Positions 1-11,959 of a DNA stretch of 64,000 nucleotides are shown piece by piece; positions within the stretch are counted from its first letter, which is position 1, and each line of letters starts with the position of its first letter. The notes under the pieces were generated by a model that worked only from the letters and a program-made list of their open reading frames with translations, did not search any database and was not told where the DNA came from. Made by a program: the position numbers and the translations under genes. This DNA is from [Erwinia] mediterraneensis (lineage in GTDB: Bacteria > Pseudomonadota > Gammaproteobacteria > Enterobacterales > Enterobacteriaceae). The stretch is from positions 2,370,325 through 2,434,324 of the forward strand of contig NZ_LR026978.1 of NCBI RefSeq assembly GCF_900604315.1. The letters run 5' to 3'.

Positions 1-35
1 ACGGGTCGCGACAGCGAAACGTCTGTGGGTTGTGA

Positions 36-2937
<2,902 letters not shown>

Positions 2938-3028
2938 ACAACGCCAGAGGCGTTTTGGTGAGAGACGCGATTTTCAGTTTGTTACCCGGATACGTTGTGC
3001 GGCCTGCGGGCGGCGCGACAACAGAATT

Positions 3029-3148
3029 TGCCTGGCGGCCAGAGCGCGGTGGTCCCACCTGAACCCATGCCGAACTCAGAAGTGAAACGCCGTAGCGCCG
3101 ATGGTAGTGTGGGGTCTCCCCATGCGAGAGTAGGGAACTGCCAGGCAT
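3029..3148 (+). rRNA. rrf: 5S ribosomal RNA
   Basis: 120-nt 5S rRNA from TGCCTGGCGGCC to CTGCCAGGCAT, whose ends pair to form helix I. It lies 91 nt after the 23S gene and 71 nt before tRNA-Asp, the usual end of an rrn operon. The sequence is nearly identical to E. coli 5S, differing at a few positions (CCAGAGCGC, CTGAACCC). Confidence 0.97.
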
Positions 3149-3219
3149 CCAATTTGGTTATTACCTGAAAAGGTAACACCGGTTATCAGCGAGACCCCGC
3201 TGGTAATGCAGTATTCGGT

Positions 3220-3296
3220 GGTGCGGTAGTTCAGTCGGTTAGAATACCGGCCTGTCACGCCGGGGGTCGCGGGTTCGAGTCCCGTCCGCACCGCCA
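3220..3296 (+). tRNA. aspU: tRNA-Asp (GTC), distal gene of the rrn operon
   Basis: 77-nt cloverleaf with encoded CCA. The acceptor stem is GGTGCGG/CCGCACC, the anticodon GTC sits in CCTGTCACG and the T loop is GTTCGAGTC. It is identical over its full length to a second tRNA-Asp gene at 9153-9229. In E. coli the equivalent gene aspU ends rrnH, and the next gene here is yafD, as there. Confidence 0.97.
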
Positions 3297-3307
3297 CTCT
3301 ATATGAT

Positions 3308-3336
3308 AAGCCCTGACAGCAATGTCAGGGCTTTTT
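3308..3336 (+). terminator. Rho-independent terminator of the rRNA operon
   Basis: An 11-bp stem AAGCCCTGACA/TGTCAGGGCTT with a GCAA tetraloop runs into a T tract directly after tRNA-Asp. Confidence 0.9.
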
Positions 3337-3351
3337 CATTGCCAGCTTAAA

Positions 3352-3506
3352 ACCACGTCCTGCGGGCGTGGTCATCAATACGTTTTGGCTCTGCCTTATC
3401 GTCTCTGGATTTGAATCTTACGGAACAGGCAGAGACTGCTTTTTAAGGTTTTTGGTACACCCCTATGGGGTGCAATCAAAGCCGCCTTCTATGAAGGCGG
3501 ATTTTT
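3352..3506 (+). other. Hairpin-rich non-coding stretch, possible IS200/IS605-type remnant
   Basis: No gene is seen between 3337 and 3741. The stretch holds three hairpins: ACCACGTCC-TGC-GGGCGTGGT (3352-3372), CACCCC-TAT-GGGGTG (3458-3472) and CCGCCTTC-TAT-GAAGGCGG followed by ATTTTT (3482-3506). The last is also a plausible rho-independent terminator. A palindrome at each end with no ORF between resembles the subterminal hairpins of IS200/IS605 elements or their non-autonomous derivatives. That reading is inference. Confidence 0.35.
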
Positions 3507-3741
3507 ACTTGTGCTTTTCTTACCTCTTCTGCCCGGACGAGCAGAGACACCTCACCCTTACCGTTACTATTCCGCTTAGCTGATCACCGGCAGTCACATC
3601 AGCCAAACAGGCCCATTGCGTAACGAATAAGCTCCAGGACGGATTTTTACAATCAACAACATCGATTGAAACAGCGTACTAAAATCCCTATAACTGACAG
3701 CAAGCTTTGTATCTTATCAGCAACCAGTTTCAGGCGGGAAA

Positions 3742-4527
3742 GTGCGGAAAAAAACCTATGCAATGCGGTATGTGGCGGGACAGCCGGTAGAAAGGATATT
3801 TCCTCCTGGTGCGATGCTGCATCTCGGACAAGCGCTACCACCCGGTGAGCCTCTGCCCGCACAGTCAACATTAAAAGTTCTGGTATGGAACATCTTTAAG
3901 CAACAACGCGCAGACTGGATGTCTGTACTGCAGGGATTTGGCAAAGATGCTCATCTGGTACTGCTGCAGGAGGCGCAAACCACGCCTGAGCTGATTCAGT
4001 TCGCTACCAGCAACTATCTGGCTGCCGACCAGGTCCCCGCTTTTGTTCTGCCGCAGCACCCGTCGGGGGTGATGACGCTGGCTTCTGCCCATCCTATCTA
4101 CTGTTGCCCGCTACGTGAGCGAGAGCCGCTGCTGCGTCTGGCAAAATCTGCGCTGGTAACCGCCTATCCTCTTCCGACCGGTGAGATGCTGATGGTAGTC
4201 AATGTCCACGCCGTGAACTTCAGTCTTGGCATTGATGTCTATAGCAAGCAGCTGGGACCGATTGGCGAGCAAATTCTTCATCATCGCGGCCCGGTAATTA
4301 TGGCGGGCGATTTCAATGCCTGGAGCCGCCAGCGTATCAATGCACTTTATCGTTTTGCTGAGGCGATGACGCTGGAAGAGGTAAAATTTACTGACGACCA
4401 CCGCCGTAAAGCCTTTGGCCGTCCACTCGATTTTGTTTTTTACCGCGCAATGAAAGTCAGCGAAGCGTCGGTACTGGTTACCCGCGCTTCCGATCATAAT
4501 CCTCTGCTGGTTGAGTTTGAGCCATGA
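3742..4527 (+). CDS. yafD: YafD, endonuclease/exonuclease/phosphatase-family protein
   Basis: 261 aa, GTG start, closely similar to E. coli YafD (UPF0294). The EEP-fold residues are visible: Asn50 in VWN, Glu77 in LLQEA, Asp190 and Asn192 in GDFNAW, and Asp251-His252 in SDHNPLLV. They mark a metal-dependent phosphoesterase, but the physiological substrate is not established. It follows tRNA-Asp as in E. coli, but the methyltransferase gene yafE that normally follows is missing. Only 240 bp of non-coding DNA separates it from the terminator shared with mltD. Confidence 0.93.
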   Translation: MRKKTYAMRYVAGQPVERIFPPGAMLHLGQALPPGEPLPAQSTLKVLVWNIFKQQRADWMSVLQGFGKDAHLVLLQEAQTTPELIQFATSNYLAADQVPAFVLPQHPSGVMTLASAHPIYCCPLREREPLLRLAKSALVTAYPLPTGEMLMVVNVHAVNFSLGIDVYSKQLGPIGEQILHHRGPVIMAGDFNAWSRQRINALYRFAEAMTLEEVKFTDDHRRKAFGRPLDFVFYRAMKVSEASVLVTRASDHNPLLVEFEP

Positions 4528-4768
4528 TGTTGAGTACGGCTTCAACTCTCTGAATGCGGCGCAGTTGCGCGAATTGCGTTTATACCCTGTGCCGATACAG
4601 ATAAGCCCGTATCGTCTTTTAGCGTGGCTCTCAGGCTGTTTTAATATGCACTGGTGCGTTCAGTCTCCATTGCTTCCGGGATCGTCTGCAGCAGGGCAGC
4701 AGGGGGCTGGCAATATAGCTATGAGCTCAGCAGACGTAGCGGAGAGAAAAACAGGAGCGTAAAAAAAG

Positions 4769-4795
4769 AAAAGGCTGATAAAAATCAGCCTTTTT
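4769..4795. terminator. Bidirectional terminator between yafD and mltD
   Basis: A 10-bp stem AAAAGGCTGA/TCAGCCTTTT has A-rich and T-rich flanks on both strands. It sits between the convergent yafD and mltD genes. Confidence 0.85.
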
Positions 4796-4801
4796 GAACG
4801 A

Positions 4802-6178
4802 TTAGGTATCTGGCGTTGCGCTATTCTTCACGTACAGCGTGAGCTTATCGCCTGGCTGTATATCTTTGGACGTATTCAGCACCGTATTCCAGCGCATCAC
4901 GTCCTTGATATTCACACCGTGGCGTCGCGCGATACTGGAAAGAGAATCACCTTTACGTACCCGATAGGTGATGCTGTTGCCATTATCGGCCAGCTGACTG
5001 CCTTCCTCACCCAGACTCAAAATCTGACCGGGTTTGATACTGGCACTTTGCAGGTTGTTACGCTGCTTCAGCGTGCTGACGCTGACGCCCAGCTTACTGG
5101 CGATACCGGACAGCGTATCCCCCTGACGCACCTTGTAGCTGGCAGACGTGCTGTTTTTAGCCAGCCGTGTCGGCTGTACGGCAGCGATGTCACCGGAAGC
5201 CAGTGAGTTACGCAGCTTCGCAACATGTGACTTCGGCACTAAAATATAGTGCGGTCCGTTCGGTGCCGTGGTGCCGCGTTTATAGCCCGTATTAAAGCTT
5301 TTCAGCTTGTTTAACGACATACCGGCCATTTCAGCAGCCTGCGTCAACTCCATCTGCTGACCCACTTCCACTCGTGCCAGCGCACGGCTTTCGTTTGGTG
5401 TCGGCAGCCTGATACCGTAACGCTTGTTGTTCTTGAGAATTTCGCTCAAGGCCAACATTTTCGGTACATAGAGCGTGGTTTCGCGTGGCAGCGACAGGTT
5501 CCAGAAGTCGGTCGGCTTTCCGCGCGCCTTGTTCTGTTTTATCGCTTTTAATACGCGTCCTTCACCGCTGTTATAGGCAGCGATGGTCAACAACCAGTCA
5601 CCGTCAAACATCTTGTTAAGACGCTGCATCATATCCAGCGCAACCTTCGTCGAGGCGACCACATCGCGGCGGCCATCGTACCATTGGTTTTGCTTTAAAC
5701 CATAATTACGCCCCGTACTTGACACGATCTGCCAGATGCCTGCGGCATTGGCGGACGACGTGGCATGGGGGTCAAAAGCGCTCTCCACTATGGGTAGCAG
5801 TACCAGTTCCATCGGCATCTTACGTTTCTGTATCTGCTCGACTATCCAGTACATGTACGGCTCTGCCCGTAATGTTACATCGTGGAGATAGCTCTTATTT
5901 TTTAAATATTTTCTTTTTTGTTCGCGAATCCGGCTGTTTTCCGGAATCCCCATCTTCAACTCGTCACTAATGAATTTCCAGAGATCGGTATCTTCTGCGA
6001 GGCTTGTTCCATCATCCTGCCAGCGCGGCGATAACAATCGGTCTCTGAACTTGTCATTTTCACTTTGACCAGCTGAAGACAGGCTCTGTGCATGCTGTTC
6101 GGGAAGAGGGGCGTCATTCCTTGATGCCTGACATCCCACCAGCAAGACCGAGGCGAGTAAGATCGCTTTAGCCTTCAT
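4802..6178 (-). CDS. mltD: Membrane-bound lytic murein transglycosylase D
   Basis: 458 aa. Cleaves the glycan strands of peptidoglycan to 1,6-anhydromuropeptides at the outer membrane. The N-terminus is a lipoprotein signal with lipobox LVGC (lipidated Cys16). The SLT domain follows, with catalytic Glu132 in IVESAFDPHA, and two LysM repeats (VRQGDTLSGIAS, VRKGDSLSSIAR) fill the last 110 residues. I start at MKAKAILLAS because the signal peptide begins there and it matches E. coli; an in-frame ATG 20 codons upstream adds no recognisable sequence. Next to gloB, as in E. coli. Confidence 0.96.
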   Translation of the reverse strand: MKAKAILLASVLLVGCQASRNDAPLPEQHAQSLSSAGQSENDKFRDRLLSPRWQDDGTSLAEDTDLWKFISDELKMGIPENSRIREQKRKYLKNKSYLHDVTLRAEPYMYWIVEQIQKRKMPMELVLLPIVESAFDPHATSSANAAGIWQIVSSTGRNYGLKQNQWYDGRRDVVASTKVALDMMQRLNKMFDGDWLLTIAAYNSGEGRVLKAIKQNKARGKPTDFWNLSLPRETTLYVPKMLALSEILKNNKRYGIRLPTPNESRALARVEVGQQMELTQAAEMAGMSLNKLKSFNTGYKRGTTAPNGPHYILVPKSHVAKLRNSLASGDIAAVQPTRLAKNSTSASYKVRQGDTLSGIASKLGVSVSTLKQRNNLQSASIKPGQILSLGEEGSQLADNGNSITYRVRKGDSLSSIARRHGVNIKDVMRWNTVLNTSKDIQPGDKLTLYVKNSATPDT

Positions 6179-6249
6179 GTGTGTGTCAATAGTTTGCTTA
6201 AAAGACGAGCAATGATACGTGACGTACTGACACAACACAACCTAAAAGA

Positions 6250-7005
6250 TCAAAAATGGTCTTTCTTCTCGCGTAGAAGTGCAAAAGTTTGCCATACCTG
6301 ATCTGGAAGAATATTGACGCCAAGAGCCTTTTGTAAATCAGGATCTTGCGTACGGAGAAATAAATTTATTTCTCTTTCATGGGCCAGTTTTGTCGGCAGA
6401 GTAATGCCATTTTCAGCGCGTAAGTCCTTAATTTGCTGATAACTAGCTGTAATTCGCGCGTCATGAGGCAGGACCGCCGCCGCAAACTTCAGGTTAGATA
6501 ATGTGTACTCATGCGCACAGCAAATTAACGTCTCATCGGGCAGCTGATTAATCTTCTGAAAAGACTGATACATTTGTTCTGGCGTACCTTCAAAAAGTCG
6601 ACCACAGCCGCCAGAGAACATGGTATCGCCACAAAAAAGGTAAGGCGAACTGTAATATGAGACATGTCCTAAAGTGTGTCCCGGGGTAAAAATCACACTA
6701 AATTCGCAGTCCAAAATATTGATAATGTCCCCTTCGCTGACGATCCGGGTAGCCCCCTTATCTTGTGTCTCCGCAGGGCCATAGACCACAAGACCAGGAA
6801 AGCTTTCGCAAAGTTTTTTTACGCCGCCGACATGATCCTGATGATGATGTGTGAGCAGGATCGCGACGGGGTGCCAGCTGTTGGCATACACCTTTTCAAG
6901 TACCGCTTGCGCTTCACCGGGGTCAACGATAATGCAGTCGCCCTGTTCGTTATTCAGAGTCCAGATGTAATTATCCTGAAGGGCAGGAATACTGGTAAGA
7001 TTCAT
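6250..7005 (-). CDS. gloB: Hydroxyacylglutathione hydrolase (glyoxalase II)
   Basis: 251 aa, the same length as E. coli GloB. Hydrolyses S-D-lactoylglutathione to D-lactate and glutathione, the second step of cytosolic methylglyoxal detoxification. The metallo-beta-lactamase metal motif THHHQDH is at residues 52-58, with further metal ligands in TPGHTLGH and FCGD. The start [13 protein letters not shown] follows an AGGTG-type ribosome site and matches the family. Divergent from yafS with only 42 bp between. Confidence 0.97.
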   Translation of the reverse strand: MNLTSIPALQDNYIWTLNNEQGDCIIVDPGEAQAVLEKVYANSWHPVAILLTHHHQDHVGGVKKLCESFPGLVVYGPAETQDKGATRIVSEGDIINILDCEFSVIFTPGHTLGHVSYYSSPYLFCGDTMFSGGCGRLFEGTPEQMYQSFQKINQLPDETLICCAHEYTLSNLKFAAAVLPHDARITASYQQIKDLRAENGITLPTKLAHEREINLFLRTQDPDLQKALGVNILPDQVWQTFALLREKKDHF

Positions 7006-7047
7006 AGACACCTCTCGCAGGCCGTAGGAAAAGGACGATGGTAAAGC

Positions 7048-7782
7048 ATGAAGCCAGCTAAGACACGCCAAATTCTGACCGCGCCGCTCTCCTGGCGCGA
7101 TATGCCGTGGGGTGAGTACTTTCGCGACGCCTTAACGCAGCAGCTCCAGCCTTACCTCGGGAAGCTGTATGGCTTTCACATGCTTAAAATTGGCAATCTC
7201 AGCGCAGAAATCAATACGGAAAACTGTGCGATTTCCCATCAGGTCAATGTGGGGCCGGAAGGCGAGTTGATGCAGGTGGTGGCAAATCCCGTCCAGCTGC
7301 CGTTTGAAGCCAAGTCCGTGGATGCCTGTCTGCTGGCGCACACCCTGGCCTGGAGCCAGGATCCCCATCGCATCTTGCGTGAGGTGGATCGGGTGCTGAT
7401 TGATGATGGCTGGATGATCATCAGCGGCTTCAATCCTTTCAGCCTGCTGGGCATCAGCAAGGGCATTCCCGGATTACACCGCAAAGCGCCATGGAACAGT
7501 CGGATGTTCAGTCAGGTGCGTCTGCTGGACTGGCTGCACCTGCTGAATTACGAAGTGGTCTTCCGTACGCGCTTTCAGGTAGTTCCCTGGCACCGTCAGG
7601 GCGGAAAGATTATCAGCGCCCATCTTCCTGCGCTCGGCTGTCTGAATATTGTGGTCGCCCGCAAGCGGACTTTCCCCCTGACCATGACGCGCGCGCGCAA
7701 GGCGCTGAGCAAAGCGCAGCTGCGACCGGTCGTCAACGCCACGCGTCAGTTTCGTGATATGAAGGATCAGGATTCGGGCTGA
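7048..7782 (+). CDS. yafS: YafS, class I SAM-dependent methyltransferase-like protein
   Basis: 244 aa, clearly homologous to E. coli YafS (about 240 aa). The methyltransferase-like core carries [17 protein letters not shown] and [19 protein letters not shown], which are motif II/III equivalents. The glycine-rich motif I is weak, so activity is uncertain and no substrate is known. Divergent from gloB. Its 3' end overlaps the convergent rnhA by 16 bp. Confidence 0.9.
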   Translation: MKPAKTRQILTAPLSWRDMPWGEYFRDALTQQLQPYLGKLYGFHMLKIGNLSAEINTENCAISHQVNVGPEGELMQVVANPVQLPFEAKSVDACLLAHTLAWSQDPHRILREVDRVLIDDGWMIISGFNPFSLLGISKGIPGLHRKAPWNSRMFSQVRLLDWLHLLNYEVVFRTRFQVVPWHRQGGKIISAHLPALGCLNIVVARKRTFPLTMTRARKALSKAQLRPVVNATRQFRDMKDQDSG

Positions 7783-8234
7783 TAGCCGATATCATCAAAG
7801 GCAGGATGGCTGGCGGCACTGCGCGCCAGTTCATCGCAGCGCTCATTTTCGGCGTGGCCGGCATGGCCTTTTACCCACTCCCACTGGATCTGATGGTGGC
7901 TGAGTGCCAGATCGAGACGCTGCCAGAGGTCGACATTTTTTACCGGCTTCTTGTCCGCTGTTTTCCAGCCGCGTTTCTTCCAGTTATGGATCCAGCTGGT
8001 GATACCCTGGCGTACATACTGGCTGTCGGTGCTGAGGGTAACATCACACGGCTGCGTCAGGGCTTCCAGCGCCACGATAGCGGCCATCAGCTCCATGCGA
8101 TTATTGGTAGTGAGGCGATAGCCTGCGCTGAACTGCTTTTCATGGCCACGGTAGCGTAGAATAGCGCCGTAGCCGCCAGGGCCGGGATTGCCGAGGCAGG
8201 ATCCATCGGTGAAAATTTCTACCTGTTTACGCAT
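7767..8234 (-). CDS. rnhA: Ribonuclease HI
   Basis: 155 aa, the same length as E. coli. Degrades the RNA strand of RNA-DNA hybrids (R-loops, primers). Catalytic acids are visible at Asp10 (FTDGSC), Glu48 (NRMELMA) and Asp70 (STDSQYV), with a fourth Asp near the C-terminus in ERCDELAR. The basic handle around [15 protein letters not shown] is present. The start MRKQVEIF is chosen by homology; longer in-frame extensions would run into the dnaQ promoter region. Divergent from dnaQ across 52 bp, as in E. coli. Confidence 0.97.
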   Translation of the reverse strand: MRKQVEIFTDGSCLGNPGPGGYGAILRYRGHEKQFSAGYRLTTNNRMELMAAIVALEALTQPCDVTLSTDSQYVRQGITSWIHNWKKRGWKTADKKPVKNVDLWQRLDLALSHHQIQWEWVKGHAGHAENERCDELARSAASHPAFDDIGYQPES

Positions 8235-8286
8235 CTCTGGTAGACTTCCTTCTGAAAAAACGCCAAGTCTGACATAAACGAGCCTT

Positions 8287-9018
8287 ATGAGCACTGCAAA
8301 TAACCGCCAGATCGTTCTCGATACCGAAACCACCGGCATGAACATGATTGGTGTCCATTATGAAGGACATCGCATCATCGAAATCGGTGCAGTAGAAGTG
8401 ATTAACCGCCGCCTGACCGGCAATAATTTCCATATCTATCTGAAGCCGGACCGGCTGGTGGATCCGGAAGCCTTTGGCGTACACGGTATCGCCGATGAGT
8501 TTCTGGCTGATAAACCGTTGTTTAGCGACATTGCCGATGAGTTTCTTGACTACATCCGCGGTGCTGAGCTGGTGATCCATAACGCCTCGTTCGATATCGG
8601 CTTTATGGACTATGAATTTGGCATGCTGAATCGCGGTATTGGTAAAACCGAAACCTTTTGCCAGATCACCGACAGCCTGTTAATGGCGCGTAAGATGTTC
8701 CCCGGCAAGCGTAACAACCTGGATGCGCTCTGTGCGCGTTATGAAATCGACAACAGTAAGCGTACGCTGCACGGCGCATTACTCGATGCCGAAATTCTGG
8801 CGGAAGTCTTCCTGGCCATGACCGGTGGCCAGACCTCGCTGTCGTTTGCCAGTGAAAGCGAACAGGCTCAGCAGGCGACAGGCGAAACTATCCAGCGCAT
8901 TACCCGTCCGGTTTCCGCGCTGCGCGTAGTGCAGGCGAGCGATGAAGAGCTGATGGCGCATGAGTCGCGTCTGGATCTGGTGATGAAAAAAGGAGGCAGC
9001 TGCCTCTGGCGCGCCTGA
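8287..9018 (+). CDS. dnaQ: DNA polymerase III epsilon subunit (3'-5' proofreading exonuclease)
   Basis: 243 aa, the length of E. coli DnaQ. Proofreads for the replicative polymerase through DnaE binding. The DEDDh exonuclease set is intact: Asp12 and Glu14 (LDTETTG), Asp103 (NASFDIGF), His162 and Asp167 ([13 protein letters not shown]). The C-terminal polymerase-binding tail ending GGSCLWRA is also present. Shares a 52-bp divergent promoter region with rnhA. Confidence 0.98.
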   Translation: MSTANNRQIVLDTETTGMNMIGVHYEGHRIIEIGAVEVINRRLTGNNFHIYLKPDRLVDPEAFGVHGIADEFLADKPLFSDIADEFLDYIRGAELVIHNASFDIGFMDYEFGMLNRGIGKTETFCQITDSLLMARKMFPGKRNNLDALCARYEIDNSKRTLHGALLDAEILAEVFLAMTGGQTSLSFASESEQAQQATGETIQRITRPVSALRVVQASDEELMAHESRLDLVMKKGGSCLWRA

Positions 9019-9093
9019 ACAGACTGTTTTTGCGCGTTAAATCAACGTGAAGGCGAAAAAAGCAGCAAACGGAAGGGCTGTGCAGGAAAAGCA

Positions 9094-9122
9094 TTGACGG
9101 GCGATCGCGCTCCCATTAATAT
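9094..9122 (+). promoter_or_regulatory. Sigma-70 promoter of tRNA-Asp (aspV)
   Basis: A TTGACG -35 box (9094-9099), a 17-bp spacer and a TAATAT -10 box (9117-9122) lie about 30 bp before the tRNA. The following GCGCCTCG discriminator is GC-rich, as in stringently controlled stable-RNA promoters. Confidence 0.8.
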
Positions 9123-9152
9123 GCGCCTCGTTCCCGACGGGGAACACAGCGC

Positions 9153-9229
9153 GGTGCGGTAGTTCAGTCGGTTAGAATACCGGCCTGTCACGCCGGGGGT
9201 CGCGGGTTCGAGTCCCGTCCGCACCGCCA
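9153..9229 (+). tRNA. aspV: tRNA-Asp (GTC), single-gene copy
   Basis: 77 nt with anticodon GTC and encoded CCA, identical to the copy at 3220-3296. Its place downstream of dnaQ is that of aspV in E. coli, a locus where genomic islands often sit. The accessory hpx block starts just after it. Confidence 0.97.
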
Positions 9230-9240
9230 ACTTATTCCGA

Positions 9241-9270
9241 AAGGCCGATTCAGCAATGAATCGGCCTTTT
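9241..9270 (+). terminator. Rho-independent terminator of aspV
   Basis: A 12-bp stem AAGGCCGATTCA/TGAATCGGCCTT with a GCAA loop, then TT, lies 12 bp after the tRNA. Confidence 0.9.
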
Positions 9271-9304
9271 CGCTTTTTGCGTTTCAGAAACTGGTGGGCA
9301 GGGC

Positions 9305-10147
9305 TCAGGCGTTTTGCTGATAAATGGCCAGCGCCTCTTCGCCGCTGACGCCCTGATGAATAATTGCCATCAGGGCCTTCACGACCTGAGCGGGATTGTC
9401 ATGCTGATAGACGTTGCGCCCGTAAACCATGCCGGAAGCGCCCTGCGCCATCAGTGCCGCGCTTTTATTCAGCACCGCGCTAATTTCGCCTTTGCCGCCC
9501 CCGCGCACCAGCGTAGGGCAGCGGGCCGCTTCCACCACCCGATGAAAATCTTCCGGGTTATCGGTGGGATCAGCCTTGATGATATCGGCACCCAGCTCCC
9601 GAGCCAGACGCACCAGCGGCACGATTTTTTCCACGTCCCCCAGCGAGCCATAGGCGGCACCTTGCCCGGCGGGGGCCATCACCAGCGGTTCAACCATCAG
9701 CGGCATGCCATAGCGTTCACAGGCGTGACGCAGACGACCGATGTTCTCAATGCACATGCGAAAAATGGTCGGTTCGTCGGGGATAAGATAGAGATTCACC
9801 ACCACGGCAGCCGCATCCATCTGCAGTGCCGCCAGGATCGGCTCCTCAGGATTATGCAGTACCGCCCACATTTCGCGATGACGCGCCTGGTTATAGGCGT
9901 TACCTACATCGGTACGCATCACTAATGCCGGTTTGTCGCCCTGGTGCTGTTGCAGCAGATCGGCCTGACCATAGTTGACCTGAATCGCATCGGGACGGGC
10001 GACAATCAGGTTCTGCATCACGCGCGTAATATCTTCCAGACCGATAAGAAAATCGGGTTCATTGGCGATGCCGTGATCGATCGCCACATCCAGACACTTT
10101 CCCTGATTAAACAGGCGATTGAGACGCACCTTACTGATTGCTGACAT
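9305..10147 (-). CDS. Class I aldolase of the DhnA/LsrF family
   Basis: 280 aa TIM-barrel aldolase. The predicted Schiff-base lysine is Lys191 in ADIIKADPTDN, the N-terminal catalytic Asp is Asp24 in VAIDHGI, and the phosphate-binding loop is LVRGGGKG. Relatives include archaeal-type class I fructose-bisphosphate aldolase and LsrF. The sequence does not fix the substrate. The start MSAISKVRLN has an AGGAG-type site upstream. It is the first accessory gene after aspV and points the same way as hpxC, 168 bp away beyond hpxC's terminator. A role in handling a ureide-derived C2/C3 product is possible but unproven. Confidence 0.75.
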   Translation of the reverse strand: MSAISKVRLNRLFNQGKCLDVAIDHGIANEPDFLIGLEDITRVMQNLIVARPDAIQVNYGQADLLQQHQGDKPALVMRTDVGNAYNQARHREMWAVLHNPEEPILAALQMDAAAVVVNLYLIPDEPTIFRMCIENIGRLRHACERYGMPLMVEPLVMAPAGQGAAYGSLGDVEKIVPLVRLARELGADIIKADPTDNPEDFHRVVEAARCPTLVRGGGKGEISAVLNKSAALMAQGASGMVYGRNVYQHDNPAQVVKALMAIIHQGVSGEEALAIYQQNA

Positions 10148-10275
10148 CCGGGAGCTCCTTTGGGGAGAAAGGGGGAGATAGATAGCAACAGCAGGTATAA
10201 GAGATTGCGTCATGATGTTCAATCGACAGGGAAATTATGTGCGCAATTTGTGATGCCTGTCGGACGCAAGGGCAG

Positions 10276-10307
10276 GAAAAACAGCCGCACGCGCGCAGGC
10301 GTGCGGC
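10276..10307 (-). terminator. Rho-independent terminator of hpxC
   Basis: A GC-rich stem GCCGCACGC/GCGTGCGGC is followed on the minus strand by TGTTTTTCC, nine bases beyond the hpxC stop codon. Confidence 0.8.
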
Positions 10308-10315
10308 ATAACACC

Positions 10316-11812
10316 TTACTCTTTCTGTACTGCAACGCTGGCCGGATAGCTGAGTGTCGCAACACTGGTCCGATCGGCGCGCGCCAGCCAGCGGTAGCTG
10401 CCCGCGCCGAGGGCGACGCCAATAAACCAGCTGAAGTTAGCCAGCTCATGCAGAGCAGGGGTAAAGCTAATTGCCAGTCCAAGGCCCACCGAGGGGATCA
10501 GCGCGCCAATCGCTTTCGGGTTAAAACCGTTGCGATACCAGTAACGACCTCGAGGCGTGGCATCAAACAGATCATCCACAAACACCTGCCCGCGCTTAAT
10601 CAGATAAAAGTCGGCCAGCAGAATACCGAACAGCGGTCCGATAAAGGCACCCAGCACATCCAGCGTGTAGTGAATCAGCTCCGGTGACTGGAACAGGTTC
10701 CACGGCGTCAGCAGCACCGAGCCGACGGCAGCGATCATACCGCCGGTACGGAAGCTGATTTTTTGCGGCGAGCAGTTAGAAAAGTCGAACGCTGGTGACA
10801 CAAAGTTAGCGACAATATTGATGCCGATGGTGGCGGTAATCATGGTCAGCAGGCCCAGCGCCACGGCCAGATCGTTGCCCACCAGGCTGACGGTTTCAAT
10901 CGGGTCGGTGATCAGACGGCCAAACAACGACTGCGAACCGGAGACAATCACCACCGTCACGAGAGAGAACAGCAGGAAATTAAACGGCAGTCCCCAGCGA
11001 TTGCCACGTCGGATCTCGCCCATGCTTTTACCATAGCGCGAGAAGTCCCCGAAATTGAGCAGCGGGCCAGAGAAGTAGGAGACCAGCAGCGCTGTGGCGG
11101 TGATCATCTGCCAGGCCTGTTCACCCGTGGTAAGCGACTTGCTGGCAAGGGTAAAGGAGATACCGTCAAAACCGGTCTTGTATACAATCCACCCGGCCAG
11201 CGCCAGCATCACCACGTATACTGCCGGTCCGGCCACATCAATAAAGCGTTTAATAGCGTTCATACCGTGCCAGAACACCAGCGCCTGCAGGAACCACATA
11301 ATGCCGAAACAGATCCAGCCGAGCAGCGACAGACCGAGCCAGCTGCTCTGGGTCAGCGGTGCCAGGGAGGGGTAAAACTTCAGCATTACCAACATCAGGG
11401 CATTGGCAGCGAGGTAAGTCTGAATGCCATACCAGGCAAAGGCGATCAGCCCGCGGATCACCGCCGGGATATTGGCGCCAAAGACGCCAAACGCCTGACG
11501 GCAGATCACTGCGTAAGGCACGCCGGTGATCTGGCTTGGTTTCGCTACCAGGTTAGCGCAGATCTGCACGATACAGATACCCGCCAGCAGACAAAGCAGC
11601 ACCTGCCAGCTCGCCAGGCCGAGGGTAAAAAAGCTGGCCGCGACGACGTAGCCGCCCATGCTGTGTACATCCGACATCCAGAAAGAAAAGATGTTGTACC
11701 AGCTCCAGCTCTGCTGACGTGTCGGCGCCAGATCTTCATTACAGAGACGAGGGCTGTAGTGTGCGTGGGCTTCAGCGGCCGACGCGCGGGTCACGTTTGA
11801 ATGATTTGGCAT
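10316..11812 (-). CDS. hpxC: NCS1-family allantoin/purine permease
   Basis: 498 aa, about 12 hydrophobic segments, related to allantoin permeases such as E. coli AllP (484 aa) and Klebsiella HpxC. NCS1 features include WSWYNIFSFWMSDVHS at the N-terminus and the conserved GFNPKAIGA segment near the C-terminus. Predicted to import allantoin at the inner membrane, supplying the racemase and allantoinase encoded divergently. The start MPNHSN has an AGGAG site 9 nt upstream. A sigma-54-like element lies about 50 bp upstream. Allantoin as substrate is inferred from context; uracil or hydantoin transport cannot be excluded. Confidence 0.85.
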   Translation of the reverse strand: MPNHSNVTRASAAEAHAHYSPRLCNEDLAPTRQQSWSWYNIFSFWMSDVHSMGGYVVAASFFTLGLASWQVLLCLLAGICIVQICANLVAKPSQITGVPYAVICRQAFGVFGANIPAVIRGLIAFAWYGIQTYLAANALMLVMLKFYPSLAPLTQSSWLGLSLLGWICFGIMWFLQALVFWHGMNAIKRFIDVAGPAVYVVMLALAGWIVYKTGFDGISFTLASKSLTTGEQAWQMITATALLVSYFSGPLLNFGDFSRYGKSMGEIRRGNRWGLPFNFLLFSLVTVVIVSGSQSLFGRLITDPIETVSLVGNDLAVALGLLTMITATIGINIVANFVSPAFDFSNCSPQKISFRTGGMIAAVGSVLLTPWNLFQSPELIHYTLDVLGAFIGPLFGILLADFYLIKRGQVFVDDLFDATPRGRYWYRNGFNPKAIGALIPSVGLGLAISFTPALHELANFSWFIGVALGAGSYRWLARADRTSVATLSYPASVAVQKE

Positions 11813-11864
11813 GAAACCTGCTCCTCTCAATAAATAACGATGAGTGACTGCTTGAAAGGGGAGT

Positions 11865-11880
11865 TGCAGGATTCAGGCCA
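11865..11880 (-). promoter_or_regulatory. Candidate sigma-54 promoter of hpxC
   Basis: On the minus strand TGGCCTGAATCCTGCA matches the -24/-12 consensus TGGCAYRN4TTGCW at 14 of 16 positions. The GG and GC dinucleotides are correctly 10 bp apart. It is about 53 bp before the hpxC start. Confidence 0.5.
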
Positions 11881-11892
11881 GAATTGAATTAT

Positions 11893-11923
11893 TGTATACA
11901 AAAATAATTTCTCACGTATACGA
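11893..11923. promoter_or_regulatory. Paired palindromes, probable HpxS (GntR) operators
   Basis: TTGTATACAA (11893-11902) and CGTATACG (11916-11923) share a GTATAC core, with centres 22 bp apart (two helical turns). They sit between divergent hpxC and hpxS. TNGTATACNA palindromes are typical of FadR/VanR-type GntR regulators. Assignment to HpxS is inference from position. Confidence 0.6.
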
Positions 11924-11959
11924 TAAGGCAGGGGCGCACTAAGTAAGCGGAGCGGGTAA

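Noticed and set aside
4528-4768. Remnant of yafE between yafD and mltD
   Set aside because: The short frames there show no methyltransferase motif; the gene is simply absent.
10225-10255. Sigma-54-like GGCAT...TTGC upstream of the aldolase on the minus strand
   Set aside because: GG and GC are 11 bp apart instead of 10, and the first T is missing.
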